From contig NC_007677.1 of NCBI RefSeq assembly GCF_000013045.1, forward strand, positions 1,922,001-1,986,000: 64,000 nt of DNA, given 5' to 3'. The stretch is from Salinibacter ruber DSM 13855 (GTDB taxonomy: Bacteria; Bacteroidota; Rhodothermia; Rhodothermales; Salinibacteraceae). How positions within the stretch are numbered: position 1 is the first letter of the stretch; every line of letters starts with the position of its first letter. The position numbers and the translations under genes were made by a program. This document shows, piece after piece, positions 13,437 through 22,601 of this stretch. The notes below the pieces were generated by a model that saw nothing but the letters and a program-made list of their open reading frames with translations, made no database searches and was not told the DNA's origin.

Positions 13437-13678
13437 GGTCGACTGCTCGCTTTGAGGAGGAAGATCGCAATTTCGTACACGTCGTTGTCGCCGGGAAGTG
13501 TCCCGCACGGGTCCCGGCGGCGAAAGATCGGCCGTGGGTTGGGGCCCGCTCCACGGTTCGATCCGGACCACATCGCGCACAGGAATCTCAATCGCGGCTC
13601 TGGGGTACAGAGCATCAAGTCAGGCCTCACGCGCGGCGTTGGCGCAGCGTGCACTGGATCGACTGGAGAGGGTCTCTC

Positions 13679-14722
13679 ATGTCCTCAATTCCGGATGGCG
13701 ACGCCAGCACCGGCACAAGCAGCTCAGCCCCCTCAGGCGCGGCGCAGCCGCCCGCGGTGCCCGAGACCTGCGCCAACTGCGGGCAGACCTTCGTGGGAGA
13801 CTACTGTCCGGCCTGTGGACAGCGGGCGGAGCCGGAGCTTTCCATCATCAGCATTCTCGGCGGGTTCGTCCGCGAGCTTATTGACACGGAACGCGGGCTC
13901 TGGCGAACCTTCAGGGACCTCACGCTCCACCCCGGTACGGCCGTGCGGGCCTACCTGGCGGGGGCACGACAACCGTTCACGAACCCGGGGCGCTACCTGC
14001 TGGTCGGCGCCATCGTCACTACAGTCGCTTCTGCAGCGTTGCAGGGAATTGGTGCCCCAGACCACAACATTGGACGATTCGCTGTACACGTCGCACAGGG
14101 CTTTACGAAGGGCGCGGCCGAGGATTCAGGGGAAGCAGCGGCCGCCTCTCTCGAAGGAACCGCGTGGGGCGCGGCCGTTCAGGATCTCGAGCAGCTCGGC
14201 GCGTATCCTGCTCTGGCGCTCGTGCTGATCGCGGGGCTCGTTGGGCTCCTTTACTGGGCTTTGTTTCGCCGAGACACGAACGTTCCGGCCGAAGCCTTCG
14301 CCGTCGGGACGTACGCCACCGCCCACGCGGTCATCCTCTACCAGTGTGCCGACTGCATCCTCGAACTCCTCGTGCACCACGGAGCGCTCGGGGCTCGACT
14401 CTCGACTGCGTTCGATTGGGGATCCCAGGCGCTTCTCTTCGTCTATCCGGGTGTTCTTACGTACGGATGCTTTGGGGCAAGCGTGTGGAACGGAATCAAG
14501 GGAAGCCTCGGATTGGCATGGGGATACACTGAGGCCGCTCCGGTGTCAATTGTGGGCCTCGCAGGATACGCCGAATGGCTGCTCTGGGCGTATCCGGACG
14601 CCTACTCTGGGAGCGGACCTGGTGGGGTTATCGTAGCGGTGGCATTCGCGGCCGTTCTTCTTCTCGTGCATGGAGCCTTTGAACTCTATGCTCGCTACCG
14701 GCACGGGGGGCACTCGGCCTAG
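13679..14722 (+). CDS. DUF3667 zinc-ribbon membrane protein
   Basis: After a 30-residue Ser/Ala/Pro-rich head the 347-residue protein has a zinc ribbon C31-x2-C34 ... C43-x2-C46 (CANCGQTFVGDYCPACGQ), then ELIDTERGLWRTFRDLTLHPGTAV, a DUF3667 signature. About five hydrophobic segments follow, near residues 97-117, 175-200, 210-235, 255-280 and 310-335. The family is frequent in Bacteroidota and relatives and has no known function. The ATG at 13679 is preceded by GAGAGGG, one of the few Shine-Dalgarno-like sites here. It is divergent from the glycerate kinase gene. Confidence 0.85.
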   Translation: MSSIPDGDASTGTSSSAPSGAAQPPAVPETCANCGQTFVGDYCPACGQRAEPELSIISILGGFVRELIDTERGLWRTFRDLTLHPGTAVRAYLAGARQPFTNPGRYLLVGAIVTTVASAALQGIGAPDHNIGRFAVHVAQGFTKGAAEDSGEAAAASLEGTAWGAAVQDLEQLGAYPALALVLIAGLVGLLYWALFRRDTNVPAEAFAVGTYATAHAVILYQCADCILELLVHHGALGARLSTAFDWGSQALLFVYPGVLTYGCFGASVWNGIKGSLGLAWGYTEAAPVSIVGLAGYAEWLLWAYPDAYSGSGPGGVIVAVAFAAVLLLVHGAFELYARYRHGGHSA

Positions 14723-14835
14723 CGCCTCCCGCTCATCGCCTCGCAGGGAACGGGCGTCCGGTGCCGTCCGGAACTGCGGCGAAGCTAAGAAGTGAAGGCG
14801 CCGTACGTTATCGTCGAGATGCACCCACCTCAGTC

Positions 14836-15519
14836 ATGGAGAATACGTCCACCAACGGGGAGCCCGCCCGCGCCGAAAAATCGATCGGCCGCCTGCACGT
14901 GCTGACCGACTTCCACCTTCAGCAGGATCGCTCCCACGCCGAGCTGGCCCGCCTCGCCATTCGGGGCGGGGCCGACACCATTCAGTTTCGGCAGAAGCAC
15001 GGCGGCATCCAGAACAAGCTCCTGGAGGCGCGCAAGGTCGCCACGGTGTGTGCCGACGCCTCCACGCCGCTCCTGATCGACGACCATCTCGACATCGCGC
15101 AGGCCACCGATGCCGACGGGGTGCACCTTGGGCAGGACGACTTTCCGATCGACGCGGCCCGCTCGGTGCTGGGCCCCTCCCCCATCATCGGCGGCACGGC
15201 CAGCAAGCCCCACGAGGCAGCGGAGGCCTACGAACAAGGGGCCGACTACATCGGCTTCGGGCCGGTCTTTCCCACGACCTCGAAGCGCAACCCAAAGTCC
15301 GTGAAGGGCCCCGACGGCCTGGCCGACGCGTGTGAGGCCGTTCCCATCCCGGTCATCGCAATCGGGGGCATCACCCACGATCGGGTGCGGAGCGTTCTGG
15401 AGGCGGGCGCCCACGGCGTCGCCGTCTTGTCCGCTGTCGACACGGCCCGCAACCCCGAGCAGGCGACCGCCCGCTTCCGGGCCGCCATCGACGGCGTGCT
15501 TCGCGAGGCGGACTCGTGA
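14836..15519 (+). CDS. thiE: Thiamine-phosphate synthase
   Basis: ThiE joins HMP-pyrophosphate and thiazole phosphate to thiamine monophosphate in the cytoplasm. The TIM-barrel signatures are present: ADTIQFRQK, LLIDDHLDIA, DGVHLGQDD, the IIGGTASKPHEA strand, GADYIGFGPVFPTTSK, and IPVIAIGGI near the phosphate-binding loop. At 227 residues it has the usual length. No TPP riboswitch-like leader is visible in the 113 bases upstream, and no other thiamine gene is present. Its stop codon lies one base from that of hemD on the opposite strand. Confidence 0.95.
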   Translation: MENTSTNGEPARAEKSIGRLHVLTDFHLQQDRSHAELARLAIRGGADTIQFRQKHGGIQNKLLEARKVATVCADASTPLLIDDHLDIAQATDADGVHLGQDDFPIDAARSVLGPSPIIGGTASKPHEAAEAYEQGADYIGFGPVFPTTSKRNPKSVKGPDGLADACEAVPIPVIAIGGITHDRVRSVLEAGAHGVAVLSAVDTARNPEQATARFRAAIDGVLREADS

Positions 15520-15520
15520 C

Positions 15521-16264
15521 TCAGGAGGAACGCGCGCCTGCCCGCTGAAGGGCCGCCACGAGCCCATCCGGAGACGGCTCGTCCGCCACCGCCTCCACGG
15601 CGTGCCCGTCGCCCTCTAGGGCCTCCGCCGTGGTCGGCCCGATGGCCGCGAGCCGATGGGCCTGCACGTCTACCCCCTCCGCGCGGGTCACCGCTTCCAA
15701 GCCGGACGGGCTGAAAAAGACGAGCCAGGACGCCCTCCCCCGCGCCGGCACGTCGAGATCAGTGCGGGCGTGCGTCTCGTACACCACCAGCTCGTCGAAA
15801 CGGACCTCCGCGGCCCGCAGGGCCTCCGGCAACGTCTCACGCCGTCGATTCCCGGACAGGAAGAGCAGGGGCGCGTCCGGATCGTCCTTGACGATGCGCG
15901 CGGCCAGGGCGTCCGCAGTGCCTGTATCGTCCCCGCGGGCACGGAGTCCCAGCGCCCGCAGGCGGGCCGCGGTTTTCGGCCCCACCGCGTACGCCAGGCG
16001 GTCCGCCCATCCGTCCGCGAGTGCTTCGTGGGACGCAAACACCTGTTCGAGGGCGACAGTGGCCCGCGGACTGGTGGCGAGGAGCCCCGCGTACGGGTCG
16101 GGTGCGGCCAGCCGGTCGCGGAGCTGTGCCTGTCGGGGGAACGTGAAGGCGAGTACAGGCTCGCAGACCGCCCGCAGCCCCGCCTCGCGCAAGGCGGCCC
16201 GGTACCGGTCCGGGGCTTCATCGTCCGCCGACCGGAGAAGGATGACGTCGGGAGCGGCGCTCAT
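15521..16264 (-). CDS. hemD: Uroporphyrinogen-III synthase
   Basis: HemD cyclises hydroxymethylbilane with inversion of ring D, giving uroporphyrinogen III. Sequence in this family is poorly conserved; here the bilobed layout is seen with LLATSPRATVALEQVF and YAVGPKTAARLRALGL in the first half, and LFLSGNRRRETLPEAL, LVVYETHA, LVFFSPSGLEAVT and AIGPTTAEALEGDG in the second. The 247-residue length and position right behind hemC support the call. I use the ATG at 16264 (MSAAPDVILLRS); the 15 residues upstream overlap poorly with the family. Confidence 0.9.
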   Translation of the reverse strand: MSAAPDVILLRSADDEAPDRYRAALREAGLRAVCEPVLAFTFPRQAQLRDRLAAPDPYAGLLATSPRATVALEQVFASHEALADGWADRLAYAVGPKTAARLRALGLRARGDDTGTADALAARIVKDDPDAPLLFLSGNRRRETLPEALRAAEVRFDELVVYETHARTDLDVPARGRASWLVFFSPSGLEAVTRAEGVDVQAHRLAAIGPTTAEALEGDGHAVEAVADEPSPDGLVAALQRAGARSS

Positions 16265-16309
16265 GGTCGATGCCAGATGCCCGCAGGGCCACGCGAGACG
16301 GGGTCTCAA

Positions 16310-17281
16310 TCAGGGCCGGAAGGGAGAGTTCGACGTCCCCTCCCGGCTTTCGCCGAGCACGTCGTCGAGGATGTGGTCGCCCCCCATCGCCAGCAGGTCG
16401 GCAGCCAGCTTCCGCCCGACGGCCGCCCCGTCCTCCGGCGCGCAGCGCCGCTCGTCGCGGTAGTGCTCGCTGCCGTCGAGGGCGGCAATGCAGGCGTCCA
16501 GCACCAGCGTGCCGTCGTCGATGTGGGCCCACGCCCCGAGCGGCACCTGACACCCCCCGCCCACCTTTTTCAAAAAGGCCCGCTCCGCGTTCGCGGCATG
16601 CCCACTGGGGGCGTGGTGGAGGGTCTCCCGAAGCAGGTCGCGGAGCGCATCCTGATCCTCCCGGCACGCGATGCCGAGCGCCCCCTGCCCCACCGCCGGC
16701 ACAATGAGCGACGGATCGATCCGGTCGCGAATGTGAAGCGACAGCCCGAGCCGCACGAGGCCCGCCACCGCCAGCACCATTCCCGTCCAGTCGCTCTCGC
16801 CCAGTTTCTCGAGGCGGGTGTCCACGTTGCCCCGAACCGGCACGACCTCAAGGTCGGACCGCCAGGTGAGCAGCTGGGCCGTGCGGCGGAGCGAGGCGGT
16901 CGCCACCGTGGCCCCCTCCGGCAGGTCGTGGAGGTGCCCGTCGAAGGACGGGTGCGCGACGAACGCATCCCGCGGGTCTTCGCGCTCCCCGATCGCGGCT
17001 AGTGCGAGCCCCGACGGGACCGTCGACGGGATGTCTTTGAGGGAGTGGACGGCCAGATCTACACCTCCCTGGAGCAAGGCACGGTCCAGCTCCTTGGTGA
17101 AGACCGCCTCGTCCCCGATCTCCGAGATGGGCGTGTCCGTCGCCTCGTCGCCGCGCGTCGTGATGGTCTCCAGCTCGACGCGGTGCCCAGCCGCTTCGAG
17201 TCTCGACCGCACGACGTTGGCCTGCCGAAGGGCAAGTTCACTACCTCGGGTGCCGAGAACAAGCGGGTCGGAAATCGACAT
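16310..17281 (-). CDS. hemC: Porphobilinogen deaminase (hydroxymethylbilane synthase)
   Basis: HemC polymerises four porphobilinogen units into hydroxymethylbilane. Signatures: LGTRGSELALRQAN at the N-terminus, AVHSLKDIP, IGEREDPRDAF, ASLRRTAQL, VRGNVDTRLEKL and the cofactor-attachment Cys in GGGCQVPLG. The 323-residue length is typical. The ATG at 17281 (MSISDPLVLG) matches the family start. It lies between hemA (110-base gap) and hemD (45-base gap) on the same strand, so the three probably form one transcript. Confidence 0.97.
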   Translation of the reverse strand: MSISDPLVLGTRGSELALRQANVVRSRLEAAGHRVELETITTRGDEATDTPISEIGDEAVFTKELDRALLQGGVDLAVHSLKDIPSTVPSGLALAAIGEREDPRDAFVAHPSFDGHLHDLPEGATVATASLRRTAQLLTWRSDLEVVPVRGNVDTRLEKLGESDWTGMVLAVAGLVRLGLSLHIRDRIDPSLIVPAVGQGALGIACREDQDALRDLLRETLHHAPSGHAANAERAFLKKVGGGCQVPLGAWAHIDDGTLVLDACIAALDGSEHYRDERRCAPEDGAAVGRKLAADLLAMGGDHILDDVLGESREGTSNSPFRP

Positions 17282-17391
17282 GCCCAGTCCAGGGAAACTC
17301 AAAGAGAATGCGATCGGCACTCCGCACGTCTACGGCACAGTTCCCCTCCAGCCGTGCGGGGCACGGTTGAGACGACGGCCAACGGGCCCTC

Positions 17392-18831
17392 CTACCCGCC
17401 GCGGACCTCTTCGGAATGAGACGCGGCCTGATGCGCGGCCGACAGGCGAAGGGCCTTTTGCACCTCCTCCGTTTCCGTTCCGTCGCCTCCAGGGTCGTGG
17501 GTCATGTAGGGACAGCGGGACGGGGCCTCGCCCAAATCGGGCGTATCGGCGTCGGGCGCCTCCGCCAGGGACCGGCCGGCATCGCTCTCGTCGGACGGTG
17601 CAAACAGCGCGTGGAGCAGCTCAATGCCCTGGACGAAGTCGATGCTCTCCGGGTCGACGTTTTTGAGCCGCACGATGGGGACCGCCAGCAGCTTCTGCAT
17701 GATCGACTCCGTGAGGCGGTCGACCTCTTCGCGGTCCATGCCCGTGCGGTGGGCGTGGCGGTCGACCTCCTGTTCCCGAATCGTGTCGAACGTGCTGCGG
17801 ATGGCCTGGATGGCGGGCTGGAGGGCCTGCTGGTGGAACACCCAGGTCACAAAGTCCTCAAGGAGCTCCTCACAGATGGACTCCGCCTCGGGAACGGCGT
17901 CGGCCCGCCGCTCGCGGACCTCCGCGGTCCAGGCCTCCAGGTCGTCCAGGTCGTAGAGGCGGTACCCGGGGCGCTCGTCCACCGCCGGATCCACGTTGCG
18001 GGGCATCGCCACGTCCACGACGAGGGTCGCCTCGTCGGGGGCCGGCAGCGCGGGGGCGTGCAGGACGGGGTCGGACGCGCCCGTAGCAACCAGCGCGAGA
18101 TCCGCGGTGGCCACGGCCCGGTGGCGGTCGGCCCACGGCTCGGTGTCGCCCCCGAACGGCGAGGCCACTTCACGGGCCCGGTCGGGCGACCGGTTCACGA
18201 CGGTCAGCGACGCAAGGGATTCGTCCGCGAGGGCTTCCAGGGCGAGACGTCCCATCTTGCCCGCCCCCACGAGCACAATCTCCGTGTTTCGAAGCCCTTC
18301 GCCGCCGGCCTCCGAAAGGTCTTGGCGTGCCATCTCCACGGCCGCGGTCGAGACCGACGCGGCCCCGCGGCCCAGTCCCGTCTCCGAGGAGACGCGCTTG
18401 GCGGCCCGGAATGCGGTGTGGAAGAGCCGGTGCATCACCGAGTGAATCCCGCCAGCGTCCACCGCCCGCTCGTAGGCCGCCTTGACCTGAGCGAAGATTT
18501 GGCGCTCGCCGAGCACCACGGAGCGGAGGCCACTCGTTACCTGCAGCAGGTGCCGGACCGCGGCCTCGTCCCGCTCCTGAAAGGCCGTTTCTTCGGGCCA
18601 CCGGGTGCCGCCCCCCTGCCCGATCAGGGCCTTCACCTGGCGCAAGTCCGCCTCGGTGCCGTAGAGGTAGGCCTCCGTGCGGTTGCAGGTCGACAGGACC
18701 ACGACCTCCGCGTCGGCACTCAGGCTCAGGTTTGCGTACAGGGCCTCTTGTTCTTCTGCACTAAGCGCGAACGTTTCGGTCTGCTCCAGCGAGGTGCACT
18801 CGTGATTAAGCCCGACTGCGTAGAACCTCAT
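17392..18831 (-). CDS. hemA: Glutamyl-tRNA reductase
   Basis: HemA reduces glutamyl-tRNA to glutamate-1-semialdehyde with NADPH, the first committed step of the C5 heme pathway. The catalytic Cys49 is in VLSTCNRTEAY; GLRSVVLGERQIFAQVKAAY follows, and VLVGAGKMGRLALEAL forms the NADPH-binding loop. At 479 residues it is about 50 longer than common homologues because of an acidic C-terminal tail (from about residue 415) with a CPYM element. The ATG at 18831 gives the family start MRFYAVGLNHE. It leads the hemA-hemC-hemD operon; hemL and hemB are not in the window. Confidence 0.97.
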   Translation of the reverse strand: MRFYAVGLNHECTSLEQTETFALSAEEQEALYANLSLSADAEVVVLSTCNRTEAYLYGTEADLRQVKALIGQGGGTRWPEETAFQERDEAAVRHLLQVTSGLRSVVLGERQIFAQVKAAYERAVDAGGIHSVMHRLFHTAFRAAKRVSSETGLGRGAASVSTAAVEMARQDLSEAGGEGLRNTEIVLVGAGKMGRLALEALADESLASLTVVNRSPDRAREVASPFGGDTEPWADRHRAVATADLALVATGASDPVLHAPALPAPDEATLVVDVAMPRNVDPAVDERPGYRLYDLDDLEAWTAEVRERRADAVPEAESICEELLEDFVTWVFHQQALQPAIQAIRSTFDTIREQEVDRHAHRTGMDREEVDRLTESIMQKLLAVPIVRLKNVDPESIDFVQGIELLHALFAPSDESDAGRSLAEAPDADTPDLGEAPSRCPYMTHDPGGDGTETEEVQKALRLSAAHQAASHSEEVRGG

Positions 18832-18917
18832 AGAGCCCGTTGAAAGACACAAGCGTTCGATGCAAACCTGTTACACGAGGCAAGGGGCGCTGTTCGCAAC
18901 CAGGGTTGAATAAGGCG

Positions 18918-19637
18918 TCAACGCCCGGATGCGGACAGGGGGCCGTCCCCATCCGGGGCAGTGAGGAGGGACAAGACGATTTCGGAGGAGGACCGGGCGG
19001 CCTCCTGCATGAACGCCTCGAAGTCGACGTCGGACGTGCCGTCCGCATGGTCCGAGATGGCCCGCACCACGAGGTACGGCACGTCGTTCATCGCGCAGAC
19101 CTGCCCCACGGCGGCGCCCTCCATTTCCACACAGTCCCCTTCAAGCTCCTCGCGGAGCTGATGACGGTCGGCTTCGTCCTCAATGAACCGATCCCCCGTC
19201 AGCACGCGCCCAGGGGTAATCCGGTGATCGGGCAGGTCAACCGCCAGTGCACGGCGACGCAATGCAGCATCCGTCTTAAAGAAGCGAAAGTCGGTGAACG
19301 GAACCTGTCCGCGCGGCAGCCCGAGGAACTTGACCACCACGTCGTGCTGCACACAGTCGGTCGCCACGACGACGTCACCGATATCGAGCGCCGGATTCAC
19401 CGCCCCGGCCGAGCCGGTACAGATCACGGCCTCGGCGTCGAACGTATCGATCAGAATTTGTGTGCAGAGGGCGGCATTCACCTTCCCAACGCCCGCCCGG
19501 ACAAGGACAAGATCGTGCCCGTGCCACGACGCCTCATGAAAGGCAAGTCCCGCCCGCTGCGTCGAGCGCAGGATCTCGCAGCGGTCGAGATACAGCTCCA
19601 TTTCGACGTCCATCGCAGACATGATGGCCAACGGCAT
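18918..19637 (-). CDS. mtnN: 5'-Methylthioadenosine/S-adenosylhomocysteine nucleosidase
   Basis: The enzyme cleaves adenine from MTA and SAH, salvaging products of SAM-dependent reactions. The phosphorylase-like fold is visible: VLVRAGVGKVNAAL, VICTGSAGAVNPALDIGDVVV, LTGDRFI, CVEMEGAAVGQV with the ribose-contacting Glu, and VVRAISDHADG with the catalytic Asp. The ATG at 19637 (MPLAIMSAMDVEME) gives the family start. Futalosine hydrolase, a close relative in menaquinone synthesis, is the main alternative. A lipoprotein gene ends 20 bases upstream on the same strand. Confidence 0.85.
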   Translation of the reverse strand: MPLAIMSAMDVEMELYLDRCEILRSTQRAGLAFHEASWHGHDLVLVRAGVGKVNAALCTQILIDTFDAEAVICTGSAGAVNPALDIGDVVVATDCVQHDVVVKFLGLPRGQVPFTDFRFFKTDAALRRRALAVDLPDHRITPGRVLTGDRFIEDEADRHQLREELEGDCVEMEGAAVGQVCAMNDVPYLVVRAISDHADGTSDVDFEAFMQEAARSSSEIVLSLLTAPDGDGPLSASGR

Positions 19638-19657
19638 ACGGACGCACACCTCAACTA

Positions 19658-20194
19658 TTACTTTAAATACCGGCTTACAGGGCGACGGTAGACGACGCGA
19701 CGTTCCATGTCGGCGACCAGCCCGAATACCGCCCCAATGGCACCACATGCGAGGGCGATGATGGTGCCATAGCGCACGCCTAGTTCACTTCCCGACACAA
19801 GCGAAGTGCCAATGACAATGCCGCCAGGAATTGCACTGATGGCAGATTCAGATACAACACCACCACCGCCTACGAGTGCCTCAATCTGCTGTACGTCCTC
19901 AATTGGGCGAGAGCGCGTCTTCTCGGATTCTGGCAGACGGGATGATTCCCAACGACTCGCCCCGCCCGGATCCGTGTGGAGCCGATAGCGAATGGAGTCT
20001 CGGGACAGGCGAACGTATTCGGCATCCTTGTCCCGATTCCCTGAATCCCAGACGATGGTCGCGTCGGACGATTCGAGGACCCGATTGATTTCAGAAAGTC
20101 TGGTGGGGGGCTGGGCAATCTCAGAGCTACCCGCACAGCCGGTCAGAGTTGGGACCAAGAGGACGAGAAGGAGACAATAGCAGCAACAGCGCAT
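19658..20194 (-). CDS. Small lipoprotein of unknown function
   Basis: The 178-residue product starts with a Cys-rich hydrophobic signal (MRCCCYCLLLVLLVP) ending in a lipobox LTGCAG, so it should be lipid-anchored. The middle is polar, with DATIVWDSGNRDKDAEYVRL suggesting a short beta-rich domain. The C-terminal 60 residues contain glycine-rich hydrophobic segments (GGIVIGTSLVSG and IIALACGAIGAVFGLVA), perhaps a membrane hairpin. No family is recognised. GC content is lower than in neighbouring genes (many A/T third positions), hinting at different ancestry. It precedes mtnN by 20 bases and may be cotranscribed. Confidence 0.75.
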   Translation of the reverse strand: MRCCCYCLLLVLLVPTLTGCAGSSEIAQPPTRLSEINRVLESSDATIVWDSGNRDKDAEYVRLSRDSIRYRLHTDPGGASRWESSRLPESEKTRSRPIEDVQQIEALVGGGGVVSESAISAIPGGIVIGTSLVSGSELGVRYGTIIALACGAIGAVFGLVADMERRVVYRRPVSRYLK

Positions 20195-20287
20195 CAGAGA
20201 GGGGCGTTGTGCTCCAGTCCGCTTCGCCCCACTGGGCCGCCTGGATCACCCTTCAAGTAACACTCGAAGTCTCCCAGCGGATCAGGC

Positions 20288-22429
20288 CTACCGCACGACC
20301 GACCCGTCCTCCGCCTCCGTGGTGACCGGCACGAACGTACCATCCGGCTCCTCGGCCATGAGCACCATGCCCTGGCTCTCGAACCCAAACATCTCCTTCG
20401 GCGCCATGTTGGCGACGACGACCACCTCCAGCCCCACCACGTCGTCGGGGGCCATTTGCTCGGCCACCCCCGCGAGGATCTGCCGCTCCTCGAAGCCGAG
20501 GTCGACCTCCAATCGAAGCAGCTTGTCGGCGTCGGGCACCGGCTCGGCGGTCGTTACGGTCCCGGCGCGCAGGTCGAGCTGCGTAAAGTCGTCGAACGAA
20601 ATGTTGTCGCTGAGGGCTTCGTAGTCCATGTCGGTGGTGGATGATGGGTCCGTATCTCGTTCAGCGGCCCGATCGCGGAGCTTCTCGATCTGGGCTTCGA
20701 TGGTGTCGTCGTCGATTTTCTGGAAGAGCGGCTCCGGGTCGGGGCCGCTCGGGATCGGGTGTCCGGCGGGCAGAAGGGGCGCCCCGGCGTCTTCCCAGCC
20801 TACGGCGCCGGCGGGATCGTCGTCGGGGGTGCTGGTCCGCACATTCTCGAGCCCGATGCGCTCCCGAAGCGTCGCCGCGGCACTGGGCAGCACCGGCTCG
20901 AACAGAATGGACAGCGCGGCGCACACCTGCAGGCTGACGTGGATTGTGTTGGCGCAGGCCTGCGGGTCGCTCTCGTGGGTGTGCCACGGCTCCGTGTCGT
21001 TGAAGTATTTGTTGCCGCGACGCGCCAGCGCCATCGTCTCGAAGACCGCGTCCCGCGTGCGGTGCTCCTCGTAGGCCGCGCCCACAGTATCGGGCACCTC
21101 GGCCATCCGGTCGAGCATGACCCGGTCGGCCTCGGAGGGATCCTCCAGCGGCGGGACCGTGCCGTCGAAGTAGCGCTGCGCAAAGGTGAGCGTCCGGTGC
21201 ACGAAGTTGCCGAAGACGTTGGCGAGCTCCCCGTTCACGCGCTGCTGAAATCCCTCCCAGCTGAAATCCGCGTCCTTCGTCTCGGGAAGGGTCGTGGCGA
21301 GGGCGTAGCGGAGCAGATCGGGCGCGTGCCGCTCGTCCGCAAAGTCGTCGAGGTACTCGTGGAGCCAGACCGCCCAGCCGCGGCTCGTGGACAGCTTCTC
21401 CCCCTCCAGGTTCAAGAACTCGTTGGCGGGCACGTTGTCCGGCAGGACGTAGTCGCCATGCTCCATGAGCATGGACGGAAACATGAGGCAGTGGAAGACA
21501 ATGTTGTCCTTGCCGATGAAGTGGACGAGGCGGGTGTCTTCATCCTGCCAGTAGTCGGTCCACGCGTCGGGCTCGCCCTGCTCCGCGGCCCACTCCTTCG
21601 TGGCCGAGATGTAGCCGATCGGGGCGTCGAACCACACGTAGATGACTTTGCCTTCTGCCTCCAGCCCGTGCCGCTCCGCCACGTCGTCGGGAACCGGCAC
21701 GCCCCAGAGCACGTCGCGGGTGATGGCGCGGCCCTTGAGCCCCTCGTCGAACCAGCTCTGTATCTGCCCGACGACATTGTTTTTCCACTCCGGATGCGAG
21801 CCAATCCATTCTTCGAGTTGGGGCTGGAGCTCCCCGAGGGGCAGGTACCAGTGGGTGGTCTCTTTGAACTCCGGCGTCGCGTCGGTGAGCGTGCTCTGCG
21901 GGTTCTCCAACTCCGTCGGGCTGAGAGACGAGCCGCACTGCTCGCACTGGTCGCCGTAGGCCTCCTCGAAGCCGCAGACCGGACACGTCCCGATCACGAA
22001 CCGGTCGGCCAAAAACATCTCGGCCTCCGGGTCATAGAGCTGCTCGTCGGTTTTGAGGTCGAAGCCCCCGTTCTCGTCGAGCACCCGGAAGAAGTCCTGC
22101 GTCGTCTCCGTGTGGGTCTCGCTGGAGGTGCGCCCGTAGTAGTCGAAGCTCATCCCAAACCGCTCGAAGTTGTCGCGGATTTGGGGGTGATAGGTGTCGA
22201 TGATGTCCTCCGGGGTTCGGTCCTCCCGAATGGCCCGCATGAGGATGGCAACGCCCATTTCGTCGGAGCCGCAAATAAAAGCCACGTCTTCCCCCTTCAG
22301 CCGCTGGTAGCGCACAAAGAGGTCCGCCGGGAGGTACGCCCCCGCCAGGTGGCCGATGTGGATGGGGCCGTTGGCGTACGGAAGGGCCGCGGTGACGAGG
22401 AGACGCTCGGAAGAAGTCGGATCGGCCAT
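20288..22429 (-). CDS. metG: Methionyl-tRNA synthetase with C-terminal tRNA-binding domain
   Basis: The class I synthetase charges tRNA-Met. HIGH is at about residue 25, the zinc knuckle CPVC...CEQC at about 150-166, and the KMSKS equivalent is KLSTS near 347 (GEKLSTSRG). The anticodon-binding helical domain follows, then an EMAPII/Trbp111-like OB-fold domain from about 600 (FDDFTQLDLRAGTV ... NMAPKEMFGFESQGMVLMA) used for tRNA binding and dimerisation. The first ATG is at 22429; a TTG one codon earlier is also in frame. Length 713. Confidence 0.98.
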   Translation of the reverse strand: MADPTSSERLLVTAALPYANGPIHIGHLAGAYLPADLFVRYQRLKGEDVAFICGSDEMGVAILMRAIREDRTPEDIIDTYHPQIRDNFERFGMSFDYYGRTSSETHTETTQDFFRVLDENGGFDLKTDEQLYDPEAEMFLADRFVIGTCPVCGFEEAYGDQCEQCGSSLSPTELENPQSTLTDATPEFKETTHWYLPLGELQPQLEEWIGSHPEWKNNVVGQIQSWFDEGLKGRAITRDVLWGVPVPDDVAERHGLEAEGKVIYVWFDAPIGYISATKEWAAEQGEPDAWTDYWQDEDTRLVHFIGKDNIVFHCLMFPSMLMEHGDYVLPDNVPANEFLNLEGEKLSTSRGWAVWLHEYLDDFADERHAPDLLRYALATTLPETKDADFSWEGFQQRVNGELANVFGNFVHRTLTFAQRYFDGTVPPLEDPSEADRVMLDRMAEVPDTVGAAYEEHRTRDAVFETMALARRGNKYFNDTEPWHTHESDPQACANTIHVSLQVCAALSILFEPVLPSAAATLRERIGLENVRTSTPDDDPAGAVGWEDAGAPLLPAGHPIPSGPDPEPLFQKIDDDTIEAQIEKLRDRAAERDTDPSSTTDMDYEALSDNISFDDFTQLDLRAGTVTTAEPVPDADKLLRLEVDLGFEERQILAGVAEQMAPDDVVGLEVVVVANMAPKEMFGFESQGMVLMAEEPDGTFVPVTTEAEDGSVVR

Positions 22430-22472
22430 CAAACCAAAGTCGCAAGTACGTAATCGTTACGGCATGCCTGGG

Positions 22473-22537
22473 ATTGCGTATTTCATATTGCGTGAGCCCA
22501 CAGCTCGGGGAGAAGTACGCAATCCGCATCACGCAAT
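22473..22537. repeat. Cluster of four ATTGCGT cores, two direct and two inverted
   Basis: ATTGCGT occurs at 22473-22479 and 22487-22493, and its complement ACGCAAT at 22517-22523 and 22531-22537. The outer and inner pairs can form nested hairpins. The patch is AT-richer than its flanks and lies in the upstream region of metG, 44 bases from the start codon. It could be an operator, a processed-RNA hairpin or a small dispersed repeat. Confidence 0.6.
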
Positions 22538-22601
22538 ACGAATCGGAAACGGGCGATCTGTCCCGAAGGGCCTGGCCCGTTCCGGGAAACAGCGGGACGT
22601 C

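Noticed and set aside
13489-13519. 8-bp inverted repeat CGCCGGGA ... TCCCGGCG upstream of the DUF3667 gene
   Set aside because: The 15-base loop and GC-rich surroundings make a chance match likely; no T-run or consistent promoter position.
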